A model generated the notes under the pieces. The model ran no database searches. It worked only from the letters and a program-made list of their open reading frames with translations, and was not told where the DNA came from. From positions 42,518,821 through 42,582,820 of the forward strand of contig OX344750.2 of the NCBI GenBank assembly GCA_947034885.2: DNA of 64,000 nt, read 5' to 3'. Each line of letters begins with the position of its first letter. Position 1 is the stretch's first letter. The position numbers were made by a program, and so were the translations under genes. Shown in pieces: positions 24,786-36,882 of the stretch. This DNA comes from Thuidium tamariscinum (taxonomy: Eukaryota; Streptophyta; Bryopsida; Hypnales; Thuidiaceae).

Positions 24786-25062
24786 TAAGGTGGGTACACC
24801 CAAAAGCGCCCTGTTCCCAAAAGCGCCATCTACAATGCACATACATTTCCGAAATCAGTCATGTTCACAGACTGTAGATGGCGCTTTCAGAAACAGACTT
24901 TGACTGTTAATAACTTTTGCATACGGTATCCAAATCGTGCGTTCTTTGGTGCGTTGGAACATGCTTTCACTTGCCAACAAGACTACATAAAAATTTAAAC
25001 TCATTAATAGGAGGAACTAGGCTCAGTATGAGAAAGTGGCGCTTTTGGGTGTACCTACCTTA
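24786..25062. mobile_element. TA-flanked MITE (TAAGGTGGGTACACC family), copy 1
   Basis: Ends TAAGGTGGGTACACCCAAAA and GGGTGTACCTACCTTA are inverted. The paralogous site at 32641-32660 is empty and agrees with a TA target with one mismatch. 277 bp. A second copy is at 29633-29908. TA target and size fit Tc1/mariner-type MITEs. Confidence 0.8.
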
Positions 25063-25505
25063 ATCCATTGATGGCAAAGTATTTTTTGAAGCCTCAAAAA
25101 ACTAATTTTATGTGACTCACTCGGTTTACGCATATGAGAATCTTGCAGGGAATCTCTCCGCTGAAAGCGACTCCGGTTTTTCGGTTCGTCACGCGTCTAA
25201 CCCTTGCGATTCACAGAAACTCAAGCACATTTGGGGCACATTTTGCTGCGTCGAAAATACAGTCTTCGACGTCGTCGAGAGCTGAAAGCCAAGCACACGA
25301 GGCCGGAAGAAATTCAACCGACGAAGATAGTTGCATTACTTTCCACTCCTAAAAGGGAACACAATCCTGCAAAGTTTCCAGACAAATTGAGAATCAACTC
25401 TAGTCAATTGCATCATTCAGTTTCCTGAGATTTCTCCTGTATCTGTTGCCAATGTGCTTGGCAAATGACGAAGTTTTCTAAGTCTCTTTTCTTTTCTTCC
25501 ACAAA

Positions 25506-28500
25506 TGAAAAAAAAATTTGTTGCAAAATATCCACCTTCAATATGTATTCAAAGTGCACTACATTTGTGCATGTGTGGAAGCCACAATTTTTTTTCTTCT
25601 TGAAAATGCATATGGTTAAGAAGAAACATCTTAAATTAGAAAAAATGGATTTTTTGAATTTTTTTTTGATATTTTATATTATTTCTTGAAAGTCAAATTC
25701 CAAAGTAACTATTTTTTTGCATTTTTCATCACTCTTTGATTGAGTATAAATTTTAAAGATATTTTTTTTTAGGTTAGAATTTTCACTCACATACTACTTG
25801 GAGTGATTTATAAATTATCCATATTTTATTTCATTTTTAAAAAAATTATTCAAAAAGTCATAATACAATAGTATTAAGGCCATTTTGAGACAAAAACATT
25901 AAGTGTTTCTTGCAATGATTCTTGCATTTAATATTCTCCAAATTTTTTTGATACTATAGTGATTGGAACTAAAGATCTTGTAAATGAGATTTTTATAAAG
26001 TTGATCTTATTTTTCTTTTCTATGACTTTTTTGTTTGCATTTGAAATGAAATCTTGGCCATAGGGGGACACTCTCACTACATTTGGGGGACCTACATGCA
26101 GCGGAGGGGTATTTTGTGAGGGCCTATTTACCTCCTAAGTAACATTAAGAGGACCCCTATCATTACCTAACGCAAAACAATTTCTTATATAATCATCCAT
26201 ATCATTACTTATAATATGTAGGTCAATGCAATTTTTTTTAGCCTATATTTTTTGTAAGTAAAAAATCTAAATAAAAAACTAATGAAAAAGTAAAATCGAC
26301 AAGAAAAAAGTTCATAGAAAAAAAGATTCAATTTCAAAACACCAATTAGCATGAATGAGTCAAATACAAAACATAAGAATTGAAAGTTGTACTCAAGCTA
26401 TATGAAGAATGTGTTCAAAAATACAAAGCCAAAGTCAATTGACTACAAAAATACAAAGCTCGCAAAATTTGCCCTTAAACCTCGTACAATTTCCTCCAAC
26501 CCCGAGCACGTGTAGGTCTCCAAACTTCTAATTCAAAAGCACCTTGCACATTGCACGCACACATGCCTCTAATGAGTAGTAACTTAGAACTCAAAACACA
26601 CAAGTACACCTTCGACAAGCAGAACTCAAAACACACAACGGCTACTCTAAAACTCTAAGTTTGTGAAATCACACTTTCATCCATTGATTTGGAATTTCAT
26701 CTTGAAACTCTGACATATAAGTACTATCCTATAAGTCCGACATAGTACTATACTATAATTTTGATGTAGTACAAACAAACCCTACATTACATGTACCTAA
26801 AAATTAATGGACCATATTTTTTAGCTACCTCACTAGAAGAAATCCCTGTTAATTTCAGCGCAGCACGTCATGTAAATTGTATTGAGGCCGCGTTGCTGAA
26901 AACGCGGAAAAAACACCAAAAAACACCAAAAAACGCATTTTCAATGTTTTTCTATGTTTTTTTTAGCGTTTTCAGGGTTTTCCTACGTTTTCAGCAACGC
27001 AGTCTCAATACAATCTACTTGACGTACTGCGTTGAAATAAACAGGGATTTCAGTGTTTTTCTTCTAGTGCCTACATTACCCGCTACATTACTTATAATGG
27101 ACTTGCCACTTTTCATGTCCCCTACTTTATATGTAATTTTTTAAAAATACTTATAAATATTATCCAAAATGAATTGAATCCACCCAATATTCCGCCGCAT
27201 GTGGGTTGCTAAAATGCAGGAAGTATCCCCTGTGATCTTGGCATCTTTCATCTCATTTATTGGTTGAAAATGGTTCGAGGAGTTTTGTATAGTTAACAAT
27301 CTATCCAATAAAATAAAGTTAGTTATTTTTTTATACATAATATATATTTTTTAGCTTCTTATTATGACATATAAATTATATTTTTGAACTGCTGCAATAT
27401 TTATTAGAAATTTAGAATGTTGTAAATCAAGCTTCACGTGTTGAATATGATGATTTGAAAATATTGTAAAGAGAAAGTTGTTGTTTAAATTTTCCAAAAT
27501 TTCATTTGAAGAATATCTTTAGTCATTTAAAGATTAATAATTTGACAAGTGCTATAAAGCCCACTAACCTAGAACTGGATATGTTTCTAAACATGATGTG
27601 AATATGCTATAGAAATGTGAAAACTACCCCTCATTTCCAATAAGATGAGTATAGAGTATGTTCTAAAAATTAATATCAATTATGTAAAAATAAAATCTTG
27701 TTAAAATATATAACTTAGAGATATCTTGTCAACTAAGAGTGCCTACATATACATTAGAAGTCTTTGCAAGTAGATGAGCTCTACTTGAAGAGGATAAAAA
27801 ATCTCATTTAACTACAATATGTGTCTAATTTATGCAAGTTATTAGATGTTATATAATTGCATTTGTGAATGAGCTCCATTAATTCTTTGAGGCTTAAAGT
27901 CTTTCATAATCATGCATTTTCTACACCCCAATTTAGTCCCATACAATTTATAGTACAATTCCTTGTATGAAATGAAATGCTTGGGGGATGTGGTAAATAT
28001 ATGGATTTTAGAATAGACCTTGTGTGGCTAGAGTGCTCAAAAATAGTATGCATTGCAAAATAAAGTAGAACCAAGATGATAATAGTCAATTTTATGCTTA
28101 ACGTAAAGTGTCATTGTAATAGTCATGTAGACTCTTACTCACTTCTTCTATGTGTGGTGGGTCTTTTTTACATTAAAGTAAGCATAACCGTTGAAAACTA
28201 TTTTTCAATTGCCACTCAATTCTACATGAATCCAATTCTACATTAAATCTATGATTCAATAATGTCTACATAGATATTGATACAATTGGAAAAGCATTGA
28301 TACCTACACAAAATTCTTTGAACAAAAATCTTTGAACCATTCTTACTAGTCCAAATAATGAGATCAGAGATATATATGATATCAATTTGATTTTTCAAGA
28401 CAAAAGGTAGAAAGCAACAAACTAGGGCGTTTTCATAAACACCTCTTCAAAATATGTTTTTGTAACAATGACTACAATATAAAAAAGATTGGAGAATATT

Positions 28501-28671
28501 ACATGCAATCAAAGCAAAAATCATATAATTTCTCATTATAGAAATTAGGAGAGAGGCTCTCCCTACCTTCTTTGATCCTATTATGGTTTAATTGAGTTGA
28601 ACAAATGCTACAATACCTACTTGAACACATCATTCTAAGACCTCAAATAAAGAATATATCCTTCAAATAGG
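25506..28671. other. AT-rich intergenic stretch
   Basis: Contains a stray GTGAATGCAAG-family end (AAGTGTTTCTTGCAATGA near 25901) and the CACTA MITE at 26831-27069. Otherwise no recognised feature. Confidence 0.5.
26831..27069. mobile_element. CACTA-type MITE with CCT target duplication and palindromic body
   Basis: Starts CACTAGAAGAAATCCCTGT and ends in TTTTTCTTCTAGTG, flanked by CCT on both sides (26828-26830, 27070-27072). The sub-terminal arms continue to pair over most of the element (GCGTTGCTGAAAACG with CGTTTTCAGCAACGC), so the 239-bp element can fold into one long hairpin. Confidence 0.85.
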
Positions 28672-29402
28672 GTGATTGCAAGACTGAAATATTTGTACTA
28701 TTTGTTGTGTTTTGCCATAGTACTCATGAATTTCTCAAGAGTAACTTAAAATTAGGAAAATAAATTTTCTTAAATTTAAAAATATGGCGAATGTATATAC
28801 CTTTAAAATGAAGGTAACCATTACAAGAAATGTGTAAAAAAAATCTCTAGGTAGGATAACTAGAAAAGTGCCAAATATCAAGAAAATTAATACATCAAGG
28901 TTTTAATTAATAAAAAATAGGGAAATTTTTTAATAAATAAAATAAAAAATTTCTATATGCCATAACTTTATAGAGATTCATTTTGGCTCTAAGAAAACTA
29001 GTAAAATAATTTTTTACATGTTTCAAAATGCACGCAAAATTAGGCAAATTTTGTTGACTTCTACTTAATATATAAATAGTTATTTTAAAAAATACATTGA
29101 GAAATAGCTAAAAGTATACTTCAAGACTATCTCAGCCAAATGTCACCTCCAAATTCGTTTCTTTGGGTACTACTTTGTTAAAAAAACAAAAACAAATGAC
29201 AAGTGTGACACTGTGACATCATATTGGAGGCTATTATTAAATAGTAAAACAATTTTTTTACAATGCGTATATTAGTTATAGGTACCTTGTCTAAGAATTT
29301 TGAATTATTTGGAGCCAAAATACAAAAAACTAATGGCCAAAAAACTGATCAACACCAAACATGTGACAAAAAATAGGACAAGTGTTTCTTGCAATGACCC
29401 AA
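28672..29402. mobile_element. Non-autonomous element of the GTGAATGCAAG family
   Basis: Left end GGGTGATTGCAAG, right end ACAAGTGTTTCTTGCAATGA. The interior aligns with 15437-16175 (AACTAGAAAAGTGCCAAAT). About 730 bp, the same size as the 16.5-kb copy. Confidence 0.7.
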
Positions 29403-29632
29403 CAATGATTACATTGTCATGCAATGAATGCATATTATTTCAATCTTTCAATCACCTAATACAAACATTTCCACTCCAAGTAAGCCACCATGTTGAGGTG
29501 CAATGTGATACTATTGGCACCTCCATAGTGGCTCACCATTGAGCTCACCATTGACAATGGGTAATTCTATCTCCATCCCTCTCCTACCTGTTGGAATATG
29601 AATGCTCAATGTAAGCATTTGAGGCACTACTG

Positions 29633-29908
29633 TAAGGTGGGTATACCTAAAATTGCACCTCACCTAAAAGTGTCATCTATAGTTGCTGTACATTTTTGAA
29701 TTCCATTGTGTACCTATTTGGCTGGAGCGCTTTTAGAAACAGACTTTGAACCTTAATAACTTTTGCATACTGTATCCAAATGCTGCATTTTTTGGTGCAT
29801 TGGAATGTGCTTTCACTTGCCAAGAAGACTATATGAAAATTTGATCAGACCAGTAATACTTACTAGGTGCAGTACCAAAAAGTGGCGCTTTTAGGTGTAC
29901 CCACCTTA
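29633..29908. mobile_element. TA-flanked MITE (TAAGGTGGGTACACC family), copy 2
   Basis: Inverted ends TAAGGTGGGTATACC and GGTGTACCCACCTTA. The interior shares CTTTTGCATACTGTATCCAA with copy 1. It ends 86 bases beyond the stop codon of the SDR gene, so it may lie in or next to that gene's 3' UTR. Confidence 0.8.
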
Positions 29909-29993
29909 ATTCGTAGCTGAAATCAGAGTTCACACTAAGGAGTTGCTGCAACAGTTTGAAAACGGGGTTGTTGCAAACTAAGTTGATGATTCT

Positions 29994-31739
29994 TCAAAAT
30001 GTGTTGCTTGGCTGATGCTTGATGAAAAACTGGCCGGAAGGACAGTCATAAATGGGTAGAAGCGCAAGCCACACCGGAGCCATAGCCGCCTCAGCGGGTG
30101 TGAGCATCCCGTACGTGCTCACGTAATACTCTTTCACAGCTGGATCCGAGTTTGCAAATGCTGCCTTCGTCATGTCAGTTTCCATCAGGCCTGGGCACAG
30201 TGCGTTTACCAGCACACGTTGCCCTTCGCGTCTGTCTGCCAACTTCGCTGCCAAAATGCGAGTGTACGTGTTCAAACACAACTTGGATTCCTTGTAATGG
30301 TGAGGCGCAGACCAGTTTTCTTCAATTGCCCGTCCGTCTCTCACGTCGTCCAAGTACTTGGTCGACACGGAATCCACCACGCTTACATCTTGATGCTGCA
30401 CTGCGTTGTGCACCATTGTTTTCACGTAGTCATGGGAAGCAAAGTGCTGTTCATACGCATCACATCGAGCATGCATGGTTAATGTTCCTGGCTTTGTACA
30501 GGGGTTAAGGTCGAGGGTGCTACTGAATGCAACTGGTTGGATAAACGCTGCTATAAAAATTACTAGAAGGTTTCCACGCCACAGAACAGTTTAGAGAATT
30601 TCAAAAGAAAGAAAGAAATGGAAGCACTTTGGATGCCCAGCACTTTGACACAGCTTTTGGATAGCTACTTGTCTTCTAAGAAACGCTCCTGAATTAGGGG
30701 CAATTCGAGAATCCTTGGTAACTAATTATCAAGACCCTTGCGGAAGAATTAAACCTTGATTATGATAGGATTTCTTCCGTTGTTGGCTGGATTGATTTAA
30801 TCACATCAAATGACTTGCCGAGAACAATTGATCATTTGGGACTAATTATCAATTGAAACTAGATCCAAAATGTTCCTCCCCGAGCCTTCGATGCCCTCGA
30901 ACACGAGTTTCTTCCTGCACGCAAACTTGATCCTTCTTCCAAGGGCTGGAGGAGAACACGCAGACTGAGAGCTTCAGTTAGGTAGAGGAGGTGGAAGTGT
31001 TCGTCTTTTTGTTCAATACCTTCATCAGGCTCGTTTGCGAGGAGATCATGACAATGCGCGCCCCCGCCGGCGACGCTCGCAGCAACGGCAGCAGCGCCTC
31101 CGTCACGCGTCGGGCGCCCCAGAAATTCACCGCCATCGTCTCCGCCGCGTCCTCGTACACCTCCAGCCTCCGCTTCGACACCCCCGCGTTGTTGATCTGT
31201 CCGCAGAGATGCATGTCCACACATACATACGTATAGTTACATATATACATCATATATATAGATGTAAAAAACATATGTATCCCCACCATAACCCAATTTA
31301 ATTCAACCAACCCACTAACTTAATTCTGCTCATGATAGTTGCAGTTGCAATGAAAGAAAGTTCTCAGAACTTGGTGAATTTGACTCCGGAGCATTGCTGT
31401 AATGAGTTCCCGGGTAGAGCTCTATGGAGGATCTATGCATGCTGCACGGTTTCTTACGAGGATGTCGATTCCGCCGAACGTGGTGCGCAACCACGCGGCC
31501 AACTGCGCGACGCTCTGATCGTCGGTGACGTCCAGTGGGTGGAAGTGAAGGAGGTCCGCCAGCGCGGGTTCCGCGTGCCGCGCGGCGTCCACGGCGTCCC
31601 TTCCGAGCGCGGCGTTCCTGGCCGTGGCGACCACCGTCATGCCTCGTCTCGCGAGCTCCAGCACGATTCCCTGCCCCAGCCCCTTGTTGCTCCCAGTCAC
31701 CACTGCCACCGTGGCCTTGGACCACCAGCTGCATTCCAC
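29994..31739 (-). CDS. Short-chain dehydrogenase/reductase, carbonyl reductase (CBR1)-like
   Basis: Minus-strand exons 31739-31458, 31196-31020 and about 30491-29994 give 318 aa. Features: TGSNKGLG cofactor loop (residues 15-22), NNAG (96-99), catalytic Ser in VMISSQ (146-147) and YKESK with Tyr219 and Lys223. VNALCPGLMETDM after the active site and the long insert before the Tyr place it with monomeric carbonyl/salutaridine reductase-like SDRs, which reduce carbonyls with NADPH in the cytosol. The substrate cannot be inferred. Exon 1/2 splicing is clear (IDIL joined to INNAG). The exon 3 acceptor is less certain: the phase-compatible AAAG just before CCA at 30491 gives a protein of family length but is a weak acceptor. 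Coding GC is much higher than the surrounding DNA. Confidence 0.85.
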
Positions 31740-32285
31740 CCAAATCCAAAGGAACCGCTTTCAGTCCAGCACCATAGATCAAAGAAGTTCAATTCCAGGA
31801 TCGAAGAAGTACAGAAGGTACGTCGGAAAGATTAGAAGTTTTCAGCATGTTTATATCTGTGGAGCACCCAATTGCTAACTATGGCGCAGATGAATTGCTG
31901 AGACAGAAAGTTTGTTACTTTTCGAGTGGCACATCCGGTGCCTGTGAGGCCATGTCGAACCCGCGAAGGAAGATTTCACTACGTACTCAGATAGCAGTTC
32001 AGCAGCTCAGATCTATTGTTGCAGAAAAATCGAACGAGCATAGCAAGGAATCAAGGATACCACAAGTTTTCTAATTATGAATCACAAAAGCTGTCTGCTG
32101 CTGAATTTATATGAGAAAGAATGGACTGGGAAGGAATCGCTTCGAACTACTTCCTCTTCTCCATGCGTGAGAATTCCATGTGGTGAATTCTTGTGACGTA
32201 CTTCAAGAACTCGTCGGCTGAACTTTGTCAGGCACGAAGACTTCTGGTTTGTCTCTACTGTTCCCTGCTTTGCAAGGAAAAATCT
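31740..32285. other. SDR 5' flank
   Basis: Probable promoter and 5' UTR of the SDR gene. GC content is intermediate. No recognised motif or other gene. Confidence 0.45.
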
Positions 32286-33200
32286 TTTCATTTGTGGAAG
32301 AAAAGAAAAGAATCTAGAAAACTTTGTCGAGCACATTCGCCACAACTGTTTACAGAAGAAATCTCAGGACACAGATGCAATTGACCAGAGTTGGTCTTCA
32401 ATTTGTCCAACTTTGCAGGATTGTGTTCCGTTTTGTGAGTGGAAAGCAGTGCGTCTTCGACGACTGAAATTCTTCCGGCCTCGTGTGCTTGAGTTTCTGT
32501 GAAACGCAAGGGTCACTCAGACGCGTGACGAACCCGAAAAACCGGACTCGCTTTCAGCGGCGAGAGTCCCTGCGTAAACCGACTGAGTCGCATAAAATAA
32601 GTTTTTAGAGGCTGTAGGTCCTCAGAAAATTCCTTGCCATCAATGGATAAGTAAATTGAATGAAGTCAACGAGGAGAGAAACTGCGTGGCCTTCAACATG
32701 TGCACGATGACTTCGAGGACGGAGTTTCCAACACTGAGTCACTGACTCTTCATTTTTAACCCAAAATGCCTGGGGCGTCTTTTGAGCTTTGGGGAATTTG
32801 CTCTAAACAAAATGACCAAGTTTTGATAAGTACAGTGGAAACACCCAAAACCGTCCGAATAAGGAATTGGAGGCATCTTTTTCTAAAACTGATATTTTTC
32901 TAGTATTAGCGAGAGAAAATCATGAATATTCAAAAAAAAAAAAATTCGGAATCAGTATGTAATTTCTACAAATTTTCAAAGAGTTGGCTCCCTAAACCAC
33001 TGGAACCGTCCTATAGGTGTACCCTCAACTGAACTCTACTGAAATCAGTTGTCAGTGAATGAAAATTATACATGTGTCTTACAGCTGCGTCAGCAAATTA
33101 GAGTTAAACACTTGTCAGACACTTTAATGGATGCTCATGGACAGATTTAGTGACACTCTTGGGACCAAGAATAGGTACAGGGACGGAAATGGGTGTTTCT
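32286..33200 (-). repeat. Long dispersed repeat, most complete copy
   Basis: Its left part (32286-32845) matches 24259-25505 and its right part (32830-33200) matches 9775-10523, both in reverse complement. It lacks the three MITEs present in the other copies, so it keeps three empty target sites. Short open frames only. Confidence 0.7.
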
Positions 33201-33548
33201 CCCTTAGTACTCCGTACAAATCTTTTTAAATTTGTAACTGGACAAATTCGAACTAGAATTGTTCAAGATCACAAAACGAAACACAACAATATCACTTATG
33301 GATTGAACGTTTATAATGTTGAATCAAGAGGGTGCTAATACTTACTATAAAAGAGATTTGAAGTTAGTCTTTCAACTCTATTTTTACATGAAGTACATAA
33401 TTGAAGTTTTTAATTTGACATTTGACATACAAGTGCTCTTGTGAAGTCACATTGAGAGGAGGCGACTTTGGAGCTCACTAAGAAGACGGTATATATTAGA
33501 TTATTGATAAGCCGTTTTAGCGGCAAATAGGTTATCTAATACATAAAA

Positions 33549-33726
33549 TAGATATTTCGTTAAAATGGCGATATTCCTATGCCATTTTTTCATTCATTTT
33601 CTAAGACAAGTATAGATTTCAGACTTGAATGTCTTGAAATCTAGGAGAGGTATATATTTTAGAATGCATGGTCTAAATTTGAAAATGCCAAGTTTGTGGC
33701 ATACTGCCATTTTAACAAAATATCCA
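33549..33726. mobile_element. MITE, TTTCGTTAAAATGGCG family, copy 3
   Basis: Left end GATATTTCGTTAAAATGGCG, right end CCATTTTAACAAAATATC. About 178 bp with one or two minisatellite units inside. Confidence 0.7.
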
Positions 33727-34484
33727 TTATAACTAGTTGTTGACCTTACCATCATTGTGAATAGGACAATGCCACCTTAGCGTTGAAAAGTCAACAACCG
33801 ATTATGAGAGCCCACTAGGTGATTGAAGCTGCATACACGTGTCTAGTTAGTAGTGATGAGAACAAATGAATAGGTTGGATCCTCATATTCTTTAGAATGG
33901 TAAAATATGATATAAGAATTTGATATCATTACCAAGGCCCAAAGTGAAACTTCAAACACATTTACACTAGTCTTAGTTTTAAGAGCTCAATGCACTTCAA
34001 TATCAAGAGATTGAAAGTTTGTGACATTCTATTTTTAAGTATAATTATGATAAGACCTTACATTCATATTTAATGAAATTGGCATATTTTCAAAGTGCAT
34101 AATTTATGACATTTAAATGTACAAAGCCTTGGAAAATAGGGCTAGAATATATTAATCTTAGGTTTCAATGGGATCATGCAAAAAGTGCAACCTATTGAGA
34201 TTCTACCATTTAACCCCTCAAGGCCTAAGGCCAATTTAGGTTTAAAAACATTCTTCCTTTTCAAGCCTTATAAATGTACATGTCACTAAGGTATGAAAAT
34301 CTTAACCATGCAATTAATCTTGTAGTGTGCATGTTGTAAATGATGTGAATCAAATTTGGAGTTATTTGGCTACATGAATTGCAAGATTATAATGTTTTCA
34401 TGTTGAAAAAAGATGTTAAAATTTTCCTAAAAACACATTTCGAGGTGAAATTTGATTTTTAATCTTATCCAAATGAAAAGGCTT

Positions 34485-34711
34485 ATGGTCAATTTCGTTA
34501 AAATGGCGGTATTCCGAGTGCCATTTTGACAAATTCCAGTGCCACTTTGACATATTCCATGTGCCACTTTGACAAATTTCAAGTGTCATTTTGACATATT
34601 TTGTGTACCATTTTGACATAGAGGCTTAGTGGTAGAGGAAGAAAATGTGCCATTTTAACGGAATGTTGTGCCATTTTATTGGAGTATCACCATTTTAACA
34701 AAATTGACCAT
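34485..34711. mobile_element. MITE, TTTCGTTAAAATGGCG family, copy 4
   Basis: Ends ATGGTCAATTTCGTTAAAAT and ATTTTAACAAAATTGACCAT. The related element in P450 intron 2 lacks this block. The interior is a tandem array (34520-34620). Confidence 0.8.
34520..34620 (-). repeat. Tandem array of about 21-base units inside MITE copy 4
   Basis: Five units of the form TGCCATTTTGACAAATTCC. The unit looks like an amplified sub-terminal piece of the host MITE (ATGCCATTTT). Confidence 0.8.
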
Positions 34712-35210
34712 GCTTTTAAATAAGAAGGGCTTTTAAATCAACATACAAACACATTGGTGAAAAAAAATTTCATTCAATTGACTCATTGAATTAGCAAAAT
34801 GACTTTGAAGTAGCAAAAAATAGCACAAAAGGATGAAAAAACACATTAATGATTGTACCTTCTACTAAAATGCTTCTCTATCACTCATAACTTCTTGGAT
34901 TGATGTAAAATTTTAGACACACAAACTAGAATAGATTGCACAACTTTTCCAAAAAGAATTATTAGAAATAGACACCGTATTAGGAAAAAACAAGCCACCA
35001 AAGTTCATTGTAATTCAAAAATGTATGGTATTGGACTTTGAATTGCTCCCAAACATTCAAAATAACTTGGATTGCTATGAAAATTCGACCAAAATAATTC
35101 GACTTCTAGAGAAATATAATTCAACAAATTTTATTGAAAACAAGCATTGGATGAAGGAAATACAAGCCCTCAAAGTTGCAAACATCAACTGCAATTTGGT
35201 GAACTCAAAT

Positions 35211-35250
35211 TGAACTTGTGAACTTTGACTTGTGAACTTGTGAACTTTGA
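35211..35250 (+). repeat. Short direct repeat TGAACTTGTGAACTTTGACT
   Basis: Two copies of a roughly 20-base unit, each itself made of TGTGAACTT steps, within the TTAA element. Confidence 0.75.
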
Positions 35251-35507
35251 TTGGTTCCCAAGATATTTGTACATCTTAGATTCATCTGAAAATTTTACCA
35301 CACAAACTAGGATGTTATGCCCAAGTTTTCCAACAAGTTTTATTGAATTTGGACATTGGTTGCAAAAGTTATTACACTTTGAATTGGATTGCTAGCTATA
35401 TGAGGCAACTTTTGAGCCCTTTGGGCGTTGAGGGGTTAACAAAGATGGAGATTACAATTGGATAAACAATTATAGGCAATGTATACTACGTTGAATAGGA
35501 GTTTTAA

Positions 35508-36443
35508 TCCCTAAAGGACCAAACTACTTTTTTTTGGCAACATTGATAGCAATTTTGGGTAGCTCACTACAGATGGGATCTTTTTAGTTGTTGTTTTTTG
35601 CACTTTTCACACAACATGTGCCCCATGAATAACTTCAAGGCCCAACAATTTTTGACTACATGGTTCAAAAGTTATTGTATGATATATATGACTTTTATTG
35701 CTTGACAGGTAATTTGGGCAGTTCAAAAAAATTTCTTCAATGATCACTTTTTTTTAAAATAAAAATTTGAAATTATTATTTTTTATTTATATATACATGG
35801 AAAGTTTTGAATCATTTCATTTTGGTTAATGAAATGAAAGTTATAGGAGTTTTAGTTTGCAAGTAGTTTGGGGGAAGTTATAGAATGTCTAATCTAAAAT
35901 AAACTTTGAAGTCCTTTATTTAATTCAATTCTTAATATTTTTGAAAAGAAATAAAAACATTGGGTATAGATCATTTAATACAACATTGCAACCATTGGAT
36001 TGGCATTTTTCAATTCAATAAATAAATTGTTAGCAATTTAGTATTTTTGAATTGTTCTCTAGTCCTTCCTATTTACTATTCTTTTTGTATATGTTGTACA
36101 ATTCTAAATGATTTGAAAATTTTCTAGTATGTAATCAACTCGAATTGAAGAATGAATCCAAATGATAACAACCCCATTTTGGACATTTTTTCATGTAAAT
36201 GTGTCTTGAAGTGCAACTACTCAGATTTTCAAAGTGATAAAAGTAAGGATTTTTGTAACTTCAAACAACAATATCTTGCAATCTAAATTACATGACCAAA
36301 AAATTTGAAATTTTTACTACACCTTCTCAAACTAGTTCACTAAGAAATTCCAATGGTTACATTACACCAAAAATGTTTATTTTTAAAAATTTGGTAATTG
36401 TCCTAAAAATGACAATTTTAGAATAGTTAAAAACTTATGAGGG
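35508..36443 (-). mobile_element. Probable TTAA-flanked element, shortened
   Basis: TTAA at 35504-35507 followed by TCCCTAAAGGACC, and TTAA at 36444-36447 preceded by GAGGG. The interior is reverse-complement similar to 42585-44414 (CATTGCAACCATTGG against CCAATGGTTGCAATG). The right end is weak. Confidence 0.5.
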
Positions 36444-36882
36444 TTAAGGGGACCAAAAAATTTAAAGGATTTATCAAGGAAAACTGTAGATGTTTGAAAC
36501 ATGATGTACAACCCCCAAACTCTTCAATGACTATTGACGTATAGCAAAGATAGATTTTTATATAGTGTGAACTGCCAAGTAATAAGTATGGGTCCCCTTA
36601 AAAAACCTATTTAATGTAGTTATCTTCACAGCGTAAGAAACACCTCCGAATGTATTTTTCACAATTAACTCTCAGTGCTCTGGCAAGTATCTATTATGAC
36701 AATGTGGGTTTCAGAATCCTTCTGAAAACTGTCACATTGATACTTCACCTTATGCACAAAATTACGTAACGTGTTTCACCCACAATAAATTGGATACGTA
36801 TTGCAATTTCAAGATTTCTTATCCTCTTCAAGTACCTATAACGATAACTGTAGCCAAATTATCCAGATCTCAATTTATACAT

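Larger units (their letters stand above)
24259..25505 (+). repeat. Long dispersed repeat, copy carrying two insertions
   Basis: Reverse-complement match to 32286-32845 (for example GAGTTTCTGTGAA, CGGCCTCGTGTGCTT and TTTCTCTCCTCGTT blocks). It contains a TTAA element (24350-24687) and a TAAGG element (24786-25062), both absent from the 32-kb copy. The GC-rich part has short open frames (74 codons from 25204) that begin MRFTETQAH in both copies, but the frames then diverge, so I do not call a gene. Confidence 0.75.
34214..35435. mobile_element. TTAA-flanked, piggyBac-like element with a nested MITE
   Basis: TTAA at 34210-34213 and 35436-35439. Inverted ends CCCCTCAAGGCC and GGGCGTTGAGGGG. 1222 bp, of which 34485-34711 is a later insertion. 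A diverged relative forms most of P450 intron 2. No transposase frame. Confidence 0.75.

Noticed and set aside
31332-31835. 167-codon plus-strand frame (and several shorter) over the SDR gene
   Set aside because: Antisense shadow of the GC-rich SDR exon 1, which has clear Rossmann motifs on the minus strand.
34520-34620. CRISPR-like array
   Set aside because: Short, diverged tandem units without spacers, inside a MITE in a plant genome.
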